From Timema cristinae (Eukaryota; Arthropoda; Insecta; Phasmatodea; Timematidae), in contig JBCFYV010011164.1 in NCBI GenBank assembly GCA_039000515.1, positions 45,341,159 through 45,405,158 on the forward strand: a stretch of 64,000 bases of DNA, in the 5' to 3' direction. Below, piece after piece: positions 44,205 through 55,759 of the stretch. A program made the translations under genes and the position numbers. Under the pieces are notes generated by a model. That model had not been told where the DNA came from and did not search any database. It saw only the letters and a list, made by a program, of their open reading frames with translations. Numbering within the stretch: position 1 is the first letter of the stretch; each line of letters begins with the position of its first letter.

Positions 44205-44285
44205 CCGGTAACCCCAGTTGGGTTTGAACCCAAGCACATCATTTCCTGAGACGAGCACTTTATCACAAGACCACCTATGTCTACT
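44205..44285 (-). mobile_element. tRNA-like SINE head, minor family
   Basis: Minus strand: GGTGGTCTTGTGATAAAGTG and GGGTTCAAACCC. Acceptor ends do not pair, so it is not a tRNA gene. Confidence 0.4.
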
Positions 44286-44373
44286 TTAAAAATAATAAAA
44301 GTCAAACTAGGCCTCCTTACGAGAAGCTAGCTTTACAATGGAAGAACATTAAGATAATTTGGATGTGTCTGTT

Positions 44374-44697
44374 GTTGTTATTATTATTATTATTATTATA
44401 TTATTATTATTATTATTACCGCGTCTTACTACCCGTTCGGGTTATACGAACCTACGCTAATGTGTAATGGTAGGGTGATTGTGAGATGAAATGAAGGACC
44501 TACAGCTTAATGTGGTATCCAAACCACGGTGGAGACTTGGAATTCCACACATTCACAAGTTGTGATTAATACACGTTTTGTCAAAGGTGAAGGAAGGGTT
44601 TGGCAATCAGATAAATATGTTCGGGACCGAGGATTGAACTCCGGACCCCCAGGACAGAAGTCTGACAGCTTACCCCTAGACCGCCAGGTCACCGACC
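44374..44697 (-). mobile_element. SINE family A copy
   Basis: Body has the extra GTTGTGATTAATACACGTTT segment also seen in the 7533 copy (subfamily). The 10-bp duplication tgtgtctgtt (44364-44373, 44698-44707) flanks it. Confidence 0.92.
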
Positions 44698-44971
44698 TGT
44701 GTCTGTTAAAAACGCATGTGGCATATAAATGGTTGCGCATAACCAGTGAATTTTAAAAATACATTTTATCGATGTAAATATTTTCTCAATAACTCTGCTA
44801 CTATTTAATTTATAAACATTATAAAATATTTGAAACATGAATATGTGCTTCTTAAAAGTGTATGGCAACTGATTTGAATGACATAAAGTATTAAAGAGAG
44901 GTATTTAACTAGCCTATTTTAAATATATAGGAAGTAAAATTGTTTATAATAAAATCTTCTACAATATCAAC

Positions 44972-45247
44972 TATTATTATTAGCACCGCGTCTTACTACC
45001 CGTTCGGGTTATACGCACTTACGCTAATGTGTAATGGTAGGGTGATTGTGAGATGAAACGAAGGACATACAGTTTAACGTGGAATCCGAACCACGGTGGA
45101 GGCCTGGCATTCCCCACATTCACAAGATGTCTTGTCAGAGGTGAAGGAAGGGTCTGGTAATCAGATAAATCTGTGCCGGGACCGAGGATTGAACCCCGGC
45201 CGCCAGCACAGAAGTCTGACACCTTACCCCTAGACCACCAGGTCACC
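44972..45247 (-). mobile_element. SINE family A copy, full length
   Basis: Close to consensus throughout, with short (ATT)n. No clear duplication seen. Confidence 0.93.
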
Positions 45248-45249
45248 TC

Positions 45250-47940
45250 GTAGATATATAGAACTGTCTTTATACGCACATTCACATTCATCCATTGATA
45301 CTTAAAAAAATGGCAATCATTACCTAATAATTCAGACAAACCCATTATTGAAAGGAGTGGTAAATTAGTTTTGGGGCTATTTCTGTATCCAAACCAAATG
45401 TTTCTATCTTTATCAGTTCGTTCATTCCATTTTCAATTTTTGTCACTTCCTTTGTCTTTCCTTCCTCTTTACGAGTAAGCAAGATGATGGACTGCCCCGT
45501 CATTGTTAGAGTTGTCAGCAGCGCACTTTGATTGTCACTTGTCTCTCTGGACTCGTGGCAGGAACAAACATAGCAAGCTGTTGTCACAGCGCGTTCTTTT
45601 GTTAACGTTACGTCAAATTACATTCTACAAATAAAGTTCCTTGAAGCTTACCGAAATCTCTTCTGGCAAACTCATTATAATGTTTCAGTCAATTTATTTT
45701 TTACCAAAGAATATTTTAAGTCACTTAATAAGTAAAAGTATTTTAAAGGGGATTATTTTATCAAAACGAGTTTAGTTCTCTTGTACACAAAAACACTTTT
45801 TATTTCCGTTAATCTTTTTTTAACAAATAGTCTTGCTCGAAAAGTATAAAAGTACACAGAAAGTATTTGCGTTGGAGGTAATATTTTAAATCTATATGAA
45901 TTGAAAGCTGTGAAATTGACAGATTTTGAAATGTCAAGCCGAATGCAGGATTATAATATGGAACGGTGCATTGGGGAGGGGGGTGGGAGGTGTTTGAGTT
46001 ACAAAATTGTAACGATTATATAGGTGTGATTTATTATTAAATTAAATCATTCATGAAATATCAAATACTTATTTATTTGATTCTATCACTGCTCTGAAAA
46101 AAGTAATTACGTAATCCATTATCACACGTTGTTGTTTAATTAAAACAGTTTATTTAAATGCCTGACGTGAATTAAATTTAGTCTTATAATTATTTGTGCT
46201 GCTACGTATGTCTTTCCCTGGGGCCACAGTTGAAACTCCTTGATGGATTTTGTTCAAAATTGATATTTATATGGCCATACTTCAAGTGTTTTTTTCTAGC
46301 CTCAAATTAAGGTAAGTTTAGTAATGACTAATTTTGGAAAGTTAAAAAATTTTTGGAAATGGCTTTAGTAATTTTATTTATATTGGATAGTTGGGGGTGT
46401 TTTACATGACAAATAGCATTGTAGCACTCGTTTTTTGATAAAAACTTAAATTAAGGATAGTTTACGATTATTGATTTATAAAAATTAAAAAAATTATTTG
46501 AAGACTTAAAATAAAATGGAAATTGCCTTAACGATTTAAAAAAATATGTATATGAGGTTGATATTCTTCATGAAAAATATCATTCAAACTTTTTTTTTGC
46601 CCGGGAAAAGGGGGGGGGTGGTTTAGTGGTGGTTCACTATTAACTATATTTTAGAAATTTAATATTTTTATAAAATGGCTTTAGGGTTTAGTTAAAAATG
46701 GGTGTTTGGAAATTGCTTTACTACATTATATAAAAGAATGTACGTTCTATAATCAAATAAAAATCATTTGATGGTAGTTTACTTAAAGCTGGTTTCTTAA
46801 AACTTTATCACAAACTACATGAGCAATTTTGTACGATTGTGTCAAACCATTTATTAAATTAGTTTATAAGCTCAATGAGAAATCCTACATGATGTATACT
46901 TATATTTAATATCTGAATATTTTTATAAGTTAAAAAAATACTAAAATGGGAGTAAGGGCAATATATTTACTATCATACCAGATTTTTATAGTAATCATAG
47001 TATTCCTTTCGTGTTTTATAACTTTACTTTATTAATTTGTTTCAAAAGTTAGAACTATTTTATTTTTTTCATAGACGGTAAAATACACTTTAAAAAGCTG
47101 AAGAACTACATGAAAAGTGACGGTTATCTTATCACATCATGGAGAACATTCATTTGGTCATGTGTTTTATTCCCCCAAAAGAAAAAAAAAATGTAAGTTT
47201 CTCTTTGTAAAAAGATAATGTGGTGGAAAAAACACATAAAGGAAAGGGGGAAAAAAACTTCACGCAGTAGAAAATGCATGTGTTAATAAAGTAAAGTGTT
47301 ACAAAAAATTAAAAACAAAACATTTATGATTTTTTCTAAGAAATAAAAGTTTTATGAAATAAAGTATTTGTAAATTTGGATGGATAAATCATTTTAAATT
47401 ACTGGTGCTTTGGAAATAATTTCACTGCTTTCTCATTTTTAATTCAAGAAACGTGTATTCTTTGCTTTGACATTTCAGAACAAATAATTGAAAAAAAAAG
47501 CATTTTCCACAAAACGTTCGCAATAAACAGGGACACTAAAATTATTTTAAGGTTTATGACATTCAATGCCTGCACTACCCTTTCCGAGTTTTATAATGTA
47601 GGCTAGTGCACCCCCCTCCCCCTATAAGAATGAAATACGTCAAGTGACATTTGAAATTCAATTTTAACGGTGTTTGAACAAAACTAAAGTTGAGAAAAAT
47701 CTGTAATATACCATTTGTGTCTCTGAGGAAAAGGTTAAAGTGTATGCTACCGTTCCGTTCCGTTGAAAACCAGAAAACCTATCTTCGTCAGCGGTGGAGT
47801 GACTGGAAAGTCTTGGGATGAAGTTTTGAGGTTGAACCCTTCTCTATAGAGAAGGCGTTGTAGGACCAAGATTAGATAAAGTAGATTACTGAGTATCATT
47901 ATTTGATCCACACTCAAATATGCAAAGCCCAAGTACCTGA
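45250..47940. other. AT-rich stretch; degenerate dispersed units
   Basis: No gene. 46260-46800 holds three or four diverged ~150-bp units with AATTAAGG(T)A(A)GTTTA-like cores and GGAAATTGC-like motifs, resembling parts of 15790-16140 and 28900-29180. Exact boundaries are unclear. Confidence 0.35.
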
Positions 47941-47942
47941 AC

Positions 47943-48183
47943 CTACAGTAGCCCCATGGCTTCTTTTGTGCTGACTGACAGCTTACAGCTGACTTCTGAC
48001 TGTCAACATTTGGGTATGTACCTAAATTTTGACTCTCAGAAGTGACAGCTGCTAAACACATGTTTTTGCAGTTCATATGGTTCAGCATAGGGATGCATAA
48101 TTTGGTCTGGTAACTTTTCAAATCTGTCAACAGTCAGCTGTGAGCTGTGAGTCAGCACCAAAAAAGCTGTGGAGCTACTATAG
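47943..48183. mobile_element. 241-bp MITE with ~50-bp inverted ends, copy 1
   Basis: Starts CTACAGTAGCCCCATGGCTT and ends with the imperfect complement. Subterminal GTGCTGACTGACAGC and CAGTCAGCTGTGAGCTGTGA are present. The interior is inverted relative to the copy at 62977-63217, as expected for independent insertions. The long minus frame overlapping it is a shadow. Confidence 0.75.
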
Positions 48184-48194
48184 CTGTGTTAGCC

Positions 48195-49780
48195 TTCAGT
48201 AAACTAAAGTATTCAACTATTCACGTTAAGGGAGTTAGGGTTTGCTTAATGTAAATGCATAATGAATTACATTAAATTGACATTGGCCTGAAGGCCATTT
48301 TATTATCAGAGACAATGACCAAAAGGTAAACAATACAATGTTCATTTATTGTGGGCAATGCGCAAATAATCCAACATTATCTATGGGAAGCGAATAAATG
48401 TACTTAAGTAAAAAAAAAGCAATATAGGATTACAGCGTTCTAAACGCATTTATCTATAGTAAAGAACATTCATCAAAAATTAACAGAACCAATTCAAAAG
48501 TAAACATGGTTAATTATTGCGAACAGTTATATAATCAAAATTAAAGCAGAAATACAACCTATCGTCTAAGCATCATGGCTAAGCCGTTCAAAAGATACCT
48601 CTAAATATCTTAAATTAAGATTGTTATAAAATCTATACATAATGTCTCAAAACTTTTACATAACAACTAGTATATTTTTGCTCATAATTATACACCTGGC
48701 TATAATATTTACAAAAGTCATTATTCTCATCTAACAACCCGTGAGGCGGGGGTAGCTTAGACAACAAAATGCTTAATTTATTTCTAACTTATCTTCTTAT
48801 TTCACTCGCATAGAACTTGAAAATATGATACGATACCATATTATTTTCATCTAGACTCACTACAACTGTAAGTATATAGCCAAACAAAATATAGCGCACG
48901 AAGATTAAATTACATAATTTGACTTGCGAATAAATCAACTTAACTAGGAGTAAAAGGCATAAGACCAAAACATGGCCGTATCCAAAACAAATCTAATTAC
49001 CAAGGAAATTAAATTTAGTAAAAAAAATTAATAAATAAATATGCCGAAAAATTATCAAATTTGATCCCTACATAATTTAGAAAGAGTTTAGTTGTTCCCC
49101 AGTTTTCAAATAAAAAAAATATAAAAAAATCTTTTCCAAAATAATGCACACCTACATGTTGTATGTTCCTAAATTCTAATTGCAACAAAGAGTCATCGTT
49201 CCGTTCTGAGTACCAGCTTAGTACAGTGGTGGAGGGGGGGGGGGGGGAATGGTAGGGTGGTATTCCATGACAGATGAAGTCATCATTAGCTAGTCAGAAA
49301 CGGCCCTCTCATCAACACCTACGCCCAATCTCGAGAGGATGAATATGAGGGGTAGGGAGACACACGTGATAGCACTTGTCACTTGTTTCCCCAATCTTAA
49401 GCGCCTGCGCAGTGTCCTCAAGTCGGGGATAAGCGAACAGGGTCACATGGCATTCTATGTCTTCATTCTAGTTTTCTCGCCAACTTGAACGATAAACAGT
49501 GTTCTGTGTTGACGTGCGTGGAGGATTCATACCAGGCACTGATTTACCGGTAATATGGAAAATCTATACGCCTTTTTTAGGTGGCGGGGGTTGGTGGCGA
49601 AGAGAGTTTGTAGCCACGGTATAAGGTTGGGTAGGGGGGTGAAGGAAGGTTAGTTGGTAGACAGTCTTCTCTGGTTATTATGAATGAAAACTATAAGTCA
49701 TTGACTGAACTAAACCATCGGTCCAATTTTAAAGTTAATCTTAACTTGATTTGAACACTAAGCTCATTTAGTTTATTTTA
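48195..49780. other. No gene identified; GC-rich right half
   Basis: 48290-49190 is AT-rich. A 14-G run lies at 49234-49247. 49250-49550 is GC/CpG-richer and includes GCGCCTGCGC (49401-49410), an NRF1-like motif. Promoter role is speculative. Confidence 0.3.
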
Positions 49781-49784
49781 ACTA

Positions 49785-49975
49785 TGAATGGTGGTCCGGG
49801 TTCAAATTCCGAATGGGTAAACAAAGGGATTATTTTTCTAAATGTTTTTCCTTTGTCCCTCTACAAAAATGTGGGTACATTACCTCTGTTTTAGATATTT
49901 CTCATTATTAACACTATAGTTTAATTAGTACAAATATGTATTAATTACACTAAGTGTACAGATGTGCCGAACTAA
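49785..49975 (+). mobile_element. SINE family B copy, degenerate
   Basis: GGTCCGGGTTCAAATTCCGA, TTTGTCCCTCTACAAAAATG and GTTTAATTAGTACAAATATG. Confidence 0.6.
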
Positions 49976-50407
49976 TAGAGTGGAGGGAAACGGGGGGCGG
50001 ATGTTAAGAATTTAAAGCATTATCTCTACATGAGGTCGAATATGAGTATTTGTTAGTTACAGTTATAGCTTCATCTATATATTGTTTAAATTAAAAAATG
50101 ACATCAGGACACGGGAATTGAACTTGGTACCTACAAACTATGTTTTCATAGTTATTAAAAAAACTCATACGTTACACCTGAATATAGGGGAGAAAATACG
50201 TTAGAAAATCATTTGACGAGAAAGGACATAAAAAAAGAGTGATTGAAAATGTAGGCCTATATGTGGGTTATGATTGTGAAAGTGGAATATTGATGTAGAC
50301 ATTCTGTGCACAAATACACATATTATTTGTGTCCATCTGGACATGTCTGTAACATGAACCTAGCTAATACAGTAATGGCTCTCAAATTTTGTGGTGCTAT
50401 TATTTTT

Positions 50408-50632
50408 TATACTTTTATTAAGCGCCAGTGTCTTACTACGTGTTCAGGTTATACGCCTTTGTACTAATTACGCTAATCTTAAATCTAGGGCAGACACAAA
50501 ATCCATCCCCCGGCCGTCAATATATCACGTGAAAGGGTAATCCCACACTCCAACAATGATAAATTTCTCGGTCATGCCAGGAATCGATCCCGGTACTCTT
50601 AGCTCCGTAGGTGAGTGCACTACTGACGGACC
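50408..50632 (-). mobile_element. SINE family C copy with the shared tail
   Basis: Left end is the shared tail: GTCTTACTACGTGTTCAGGT, then ACTAATTACGCTAAT. It continues into the C body (TCTAGGGCAGACACAAAATC) and a tRNA-like head (complement of GGGATCGATTCCTGGCATGA). This copy shows that C uses the same 3' end as A and B. Confidence 0.72.
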
Positions 50633-50934
50633 TAAGCTTTGCAACTGTCTAGCATTTTTTTTTCCAAGCTATATCCACAATCAGATTTTTAGATATTTTT
50701 TTACAAAAGGACTCATTTGTTAAAAAGAAGAGGGTGCACAGCATAGACTTTCTCGCTACTGTATATAAAAAAGAAATTTTTACTTAAGGTTTATGAGATA
50801 TTTGAAACAAGATAATATACATTGTTGCACATTCTACCAAAGAACATAACGAAATAATATAGACTGTTAGAGAAAAGAGGAACATCACACCCACAGACAT
50901 TAAAGCAATTTCCAAATTTAAAGACTTCCTTAAT

Positions 50935-50974
50935 TTTATATTATATATATAATAATATTATATGTATATTATAT

Positions 50975-51007
<33 letters not shown>

Positions 51008-51016
51008 ATATAATAT
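50935..51016. repeat. AT microsatellite
   Basis: TATATAAT-type repeats with internal symmetry. Confidence 0.8.
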
Positions 51017-51019
51017 TAT

Positions 51020-52603
51020 TGCACTGGGGGAGGGGGGTGCACAAACAGGTGAGCAAATACAAATGATGAAAACAAGAGAAGGTTGGAGTTAATGCAATTT
51101 AATGATATAATATACAAGACCAAAGGACATATAAACATATAGCACTAAATCTCAGCTAGTACTTTGTCATATATAACTTACTATGATAAGTGGCAGCATT
51201 GCATAAGTCTAGGCCAACTGGGGGGCGAGAAACGCCCAAATAACAACGCAGACTACAAAGCTACGTAATAAACAATACTATCAACTAGGTAAGTTGGCCG
51301 CATAGGCAAGATTAGTTCGTACATCAGGCAAGTTCTAGTTCTGTTATAATAGAGAGCCCTGCACAACAGCTACACCTTTACACAGGGTATAAACAACGTA
51401 CTTGAATATACAACACATACGGGATAGTCCAGTAAGGGACGTGTCCCACTGGTTGAGCACCTGAAGGGTGACCAGTACAACCTTACTTAAATAAGAAACT
51501 AATGACTGCCGCATCCGTGCCCGAGGGGCAAAGGCGGCTCACGTCCAGTGTACTCTTAAAGAGAGTTACAAAGTTAAATCTAAGAATCAACCACGGGCCA
51601 ATCATGGATATAACATGCGACCCATTGGTTAACTACCCAACTCAAATATAGGCCATGACTTGTAAACCCAATTGGGCCTGAATCTGCGGCCTCCATATAA
51701 CAATAACTATCGCCTGCCCTGGCAAGCTACCACAATAAGGCACCTATGGTCACATAGTACGTGCCGTGGGATTAAACATCCCAACGTGAGCCTGGCCATT
51801 AAGGACCAGTCTCTAGGGCGCGAGAGGCGCGCTACACCGCAAGTGTATAAGTACCTTGCTTTCCTAATAAGGGAGAGTCTACTCTCAGCCTATCCTATAT
51901 AACTAGTCATACTATGATATCATAACCGCGTCTCAGAATAGACACGTAATATTCCTCATCTCTATCTCTAATGATTAATTATACTAACTATCCTGCGAGG
52001 ACATAGACTAAACCTAACAGTTGTGTTTTAAACTTGGAGTTTACTCGAGAGATCAAGCCCTTGAATTAGGTTGGTCCTGCGACTTCCTTCTGTCCAAAGG
52101 ACCCATTTCCCTTGACCGCAGGTCCGATGTAGATTATGTAGATTACGTAGACCAGATGTAAACGCGTGGCCTGTTAGCGTGGTGGAGGTTTCCCAATCGT
52201 CTCCTGACGTGTTCTGCCATTCTTCAAGCAAGCAGGCGAATATATAGTTGGCAGAGCCCACGTGGTGAATTGGTGCGTATGAAGGGAAGGGGGATATTCC
52301 CGAAGCTTCTAGACGGTCGAGGCACGCTGGTCGTAGGCCGCCATGAAGCAGTTAGTCGGTTTGAAATCGTGGTCGAAAGCGGAGCTCTCCTCGCTCTCTT
52401 TCTGTGTTGTGTTAATAGCTGGGGCACCGAACTCTGAGGTTGACTCGGCGCAATTGGTATGTAAACAGAGACATATATTATGGGCGAGGTATTTAACATT
52501 AGTTTGTTATTGTTACTTTTTATAATATGCAGGCACTAACAGAATATACGTTCTTTTTCATTCGCTACTTTTGAACGGGGCTAAAGCAGTTTAGCCCGTT
52601 ACA
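51020..52603 (-). mobile_element. Candidate solo LTR (1.58 kb)
   Basis: A GC-rich block with sharp edges. On the minus strand it begins TGTAACGGGCTAAAC, folding with TTTAGCCCCGTT (hairpin at 52574-52602), and ends CCCCCAGTGCA, giving TG...CA termini. Flanking atattat (51013-51019, 52604-52610) matches, though the context is AT-rich. A minus-strand TATATAT box lies near 52240. No internal retroelement domain is adjacent. Alternatives: a CpG-rich promoter region or an unrelated element. Confidence 0.4.
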
Positions 52604-52779
52604 ATATTATATTATATATATCATATGTCGTAGGCTAATTGTAAAATTCGGCCTCTTGCCAAAAGCGCCCTCAATTTACAATGAACCAGGTTAATGGTTG
52701 TAAATGTTTTCTCAAGCTAAAAAAAAATAGCAAGGGATTGATATGATAGCAAGGTACAACAAAATACTAAGCTAATACA

Positions 52780-52848
52780 ACCTAGACCAACCTAACTTAC
52801 TCTAACCTAACATAACCTAATTCAACAAAGCCTCACCTAATATAAGGC
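52780..52848. repeat. Degenerate CCTAA block
   Basis: CCAACCTAACTTACTCTAAC and CTAACATAACCTAATTC; the second telomere-like patch in the window. Confidence 0.45.
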
Positions 52849-52905
52849 AAAAGATTGGTGTGACCGAATTTATATCTAACCACAGGCACAATGTCTGTTA
52901 TAATC

Positions 52906-53475
52906 CTGGCCAGTGATCGTGTGAACTAAGTTATGACGATAATCCTCCTGGCCAGTGACCGTGGCTCAACTAAGCTATGACGATAATCCTCCTCGCCAGT
53001 GACCGTGACTCAACTAAGCTATGACGATAATCCTCCTCGCCAGTGACCGTGACTCAACTAAGCTATGAAGATAATCCTCCTCGCCAGTGACCGTGACTCA
53101 ACTAAGCTATGACGATAATCCTCCTGGCCAGTGACCGTGACTCAACTAAGCTATGACGATAATCCTCCTGGCCAGTGACCGTGACTCAACTAAGCTATGA
53201 AGATAATCCTCCTCGCCAGTGACCGTGACTCAACTAAGCTATGACGATAATCCTCCTGGCCAGTGACCGTGACTCAACTAAGCTATGACGATAATCCTCC
53301 TGGCCAGTGACCGTGACTCAACTAAGCTATGAAGATAATCCTCCTCGCCAGTGACCGTGACTCAACTAAGCTATGACGATAATCCTCCTGGCCAGTGACC
53401 GTGACTCAACTAAGCTATGACGATAATCCTCCTGGCCAGTGACCGTGACTCAACTAAGCTATGACGATAATCCTC
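52906..53475. repeat. 44-bp minisatellite with trimeric higher order
   Basis: Thirteen units start at 52906 and 52948, then every 44 bp from 52992 to 53432. Two variable positions (CTCGCC/CTGGCC and GACGAT/GAAGAT) define the cycle CTCG-GACG, CTGG-GACG, CTGG-GAAG from 53080. This gives a 132-bp higher-order repeat, although the final unit is GACG. Eleven units contain TGACTCA, an AP-1-type site. Confidence 0.93.
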
Positions 53476-53519
53476 CTGTCAATGTTCGTGGCTCAGAGAC
53501 ATTTGACTTCAGTAACAAG

Positions 53520-53700
53520 CAAATAAAAATTTTTATTAATTTTTTGAGGCCCCCCCCAAAATCCTTTTGTGGCCCACCGGTTAAAAATCGCTGTTTTAAT
53601 GTTCACACCAAATTAACTAATTAAAGCAGTATGTATCAAACTTTTCCCGGTAGCGGTCAACTTGATAGAAGTTTTGTGTACATGTGAACTACCCAGCTTA
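53520..53700. mobile_element. hAT-like terminal scraps
   Basis: GTGGCCCACCGGTTAAAAAT followed by CGCTG, then GCAGTATGTATCAAACTTTT, resemble two facing hAT termini. Degenerate. Confidence 0.25.
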
Positions 53701-53871
53701 GTATATTATGCTTAGTTTCATTACGGACATCCTTTTGGAGCACTTAAAAAAAGGTGTTTCATTTCAAACATTCATTGAAAGTCACAAACGCAAACAATTA
53801 GAAAACTTTATAGTTAATAAAACGAGTTAACAAAAGCTTCTATAAATATTTCCTTAAGGATTACTATTAAT

Positions 53872-54150
53872 GTCAACCTCAGGGTCTTTGGGGCAAAGTG
53901 CTCAGGAACCGATGTTTATGGGTTCAAACCCAGCTGAGGTCAACGGATTTTTCTCTATCGATAAAAATCCGTGGAACAAATTTTTCAGGAGTGGAAGTAA
54001 AGCCGTTGGTCCGATGTCGATTCTGGTACGTAATGGATCCCTGGAATGTATTTAAAAATGCTTTTCCCGGCAAAATTGGTAGATTTTTGAGCTGTTGTCT
54101 TCAGGATAAGAATATGTTGCTTTTTCCTGACTAATTGAAAATAATAATAA
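53872..54150 (+). mobile_element. tRNA-derived SINE, separate family
   Basis: Head GGTCTTTGGGGCAAAGTGCT with B box GGGTTCAAACCC. Body with hairpin GGATTTTTCTC/ATAAAAATCC. A-rich (AATAAT) end. Unlike A-C it lacks the shared tail. Short frames here are shadows. Confidence 0.5.
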
Positions 54151-55500
54151 TTAAACTACAGTATTTTGTTTTGGACTTCATCGTTGTAGCAACAAGATAT
54201 CTTACAATGCATGACATTACATTTCAAAATAGTATATTCACACTTCTATCTTAGGGTCTATTATAACTGGCCACAATAAGTTATAAAATAAATAGATGTG
54301 GTTTTTATAGCTAATGGAAAAATCCATACAAAATAGAAGTTTCAAAATAAAAAGGTTTGTACCTATTTTTCCTTTTAGGGCTTAATATTATATTATATTA
54401 ATATTAATATTAATAAAGAACATATGGTCATTTTAACAATATAGATTTATTATGTAAACAATAAACACAAAATTAATAAAATACAGTTTAGCAATATATA
54501 GGAGTTTTAGAGTAGACCAAGTTTTCCTCCAAACAATCAGACTCGAGAAATTACTTGTGGCTACCAGGGCAGTTCAGTCGCCAGACCAAAGGTCGAAGCA
54601 TTTCTAAAAGTAGAGTAACTAGACAATTAGTTAAATAATAGTATGGAGCAAAATAAACTAGTAACTTATAAACAGCCTTGATTGATAGAGCAAGATATAG
54701 AAGGTATCCATACAACATGTAGGATAATCAGCTGTTTTTTCCAGCTAATTGATGGCTAAGGACCAGGTGTCTAACAAAGTACTATGGCCGGTCTCATTCC
54801 CCTAAGGTACTGCCTGAGCACTCAATAGTACATTAATATCTATTAAGACTATTACAAAATTCGCAGTCTGTTTACAGGCAGAAATAAAAGAGTATTATCT
54901 GCGCGGACCCCATTATGACACTAATGCAATTTCCCTGGGTTGCGCACCTAAGCTAATACTATCTCGTGAAGCATGACTACAAGACCAAAATTGTATCACA
55001 ATCTACTGAACTGTAATAAGAGAAGAATTGACATCCTGCTGGTAACCATCAATAACAGTAAAATAATGCTCATGACGTTCAGGGCATCATGACTAATTTT
55101 GATTCAAAAGCTTACTGGAACTTGTGGATTTCTGTAAATCCAAAAAACTAAAGCGTCATATTTTCTAAGCCAGAGGCTTTATATAAGGACAGTGTCAAAG
55201 GACACTTATATAGTGGTCCGGATTTGACTTAAAGAGTCAATTGAACCTTGCTTGTCCATCAGACTGAAGGACACATAAATTTGCATGTTGAAGTTAATTA
55301 CACATTCACTAAAATCAAAACTAAACATTTTTTTATAAAAAGAGACACAGTCCTATTGATAAATATTACTTAAATTTCATTAAAAAGTAGTTTGGATTAA
55401 ATTGTCCTAACCAAAATTAGGACCAAGTCCTGGGACTTGACGAGGACGGCTGGATACATAAATACCCCAAATATGATGTCCATGTTGGCGCCGAGTTGAA
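54150..55500. other. No gene identified
   Basis: AT-rich left part with AATAAA-type signals on the minus strand near 54445. This could be the 3' part of a minus-strand unit starting near 55715, but no open frame links them. Confidence 0.3.
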
Positions 55501-55518
55501 TTGGACGATCCATCCTCC

Positions 55519-55690
55519 TACGATTCGTTATGGTGATGAATCCAATGACCCAGACGCCATGTTCCTCCACTACAGTTGCAGTCGGGCAGAGTTTCCTTCC
55601 TTCTATGATTCGGTTATGGTGATGAGTCCTACGACCCAGACGCCATGTTCCTCCTCTACAGTTGCAGACGGGTAGAGTTTCCTTCCTTCG
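55519..55690. repeat. 86-bp tandem duplication
   Basis: Two units (55519-55604, 55605-55690) share GACCCAGACGCCATGTTCCT, CTACAGTTGCAG and AGAGTTTCCTTCCTT. On the minus strand each carries AACATGGCG. Confidence 0.9.
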
Positions 55691-55719
55691 GCTTTAGTGT
55701 TGTAGAACCGCTCTGTCTT

Positions 55720-55746
55720 GTGATCACGCGGATCACCCTTTATATA
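55720..55746 (-). promoter_or_regulatory. Candidate minus-strand TATA promoter
   Basis: TATATAAAGGG (55746-55736) is followed by the near-palindrome GTGATCCGCGTGATCAC. The expected start (~55715) lies just upstream of the 86-bp tandem, whose ATGGCG triplets would sit in the leader as short upstream frames (MASGS-stop). A gene or an LTR promoter are both possible. Confidence 0.35.
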
Positions 55747-55759
55747 CTGTCACTCAGGC

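Noticed and set aside
47747..48130. 127-codon minus frame as a gene
   Set aside because: It largely overlaps the 241-bp MITE; the second MITE copy does not preserve the frame.
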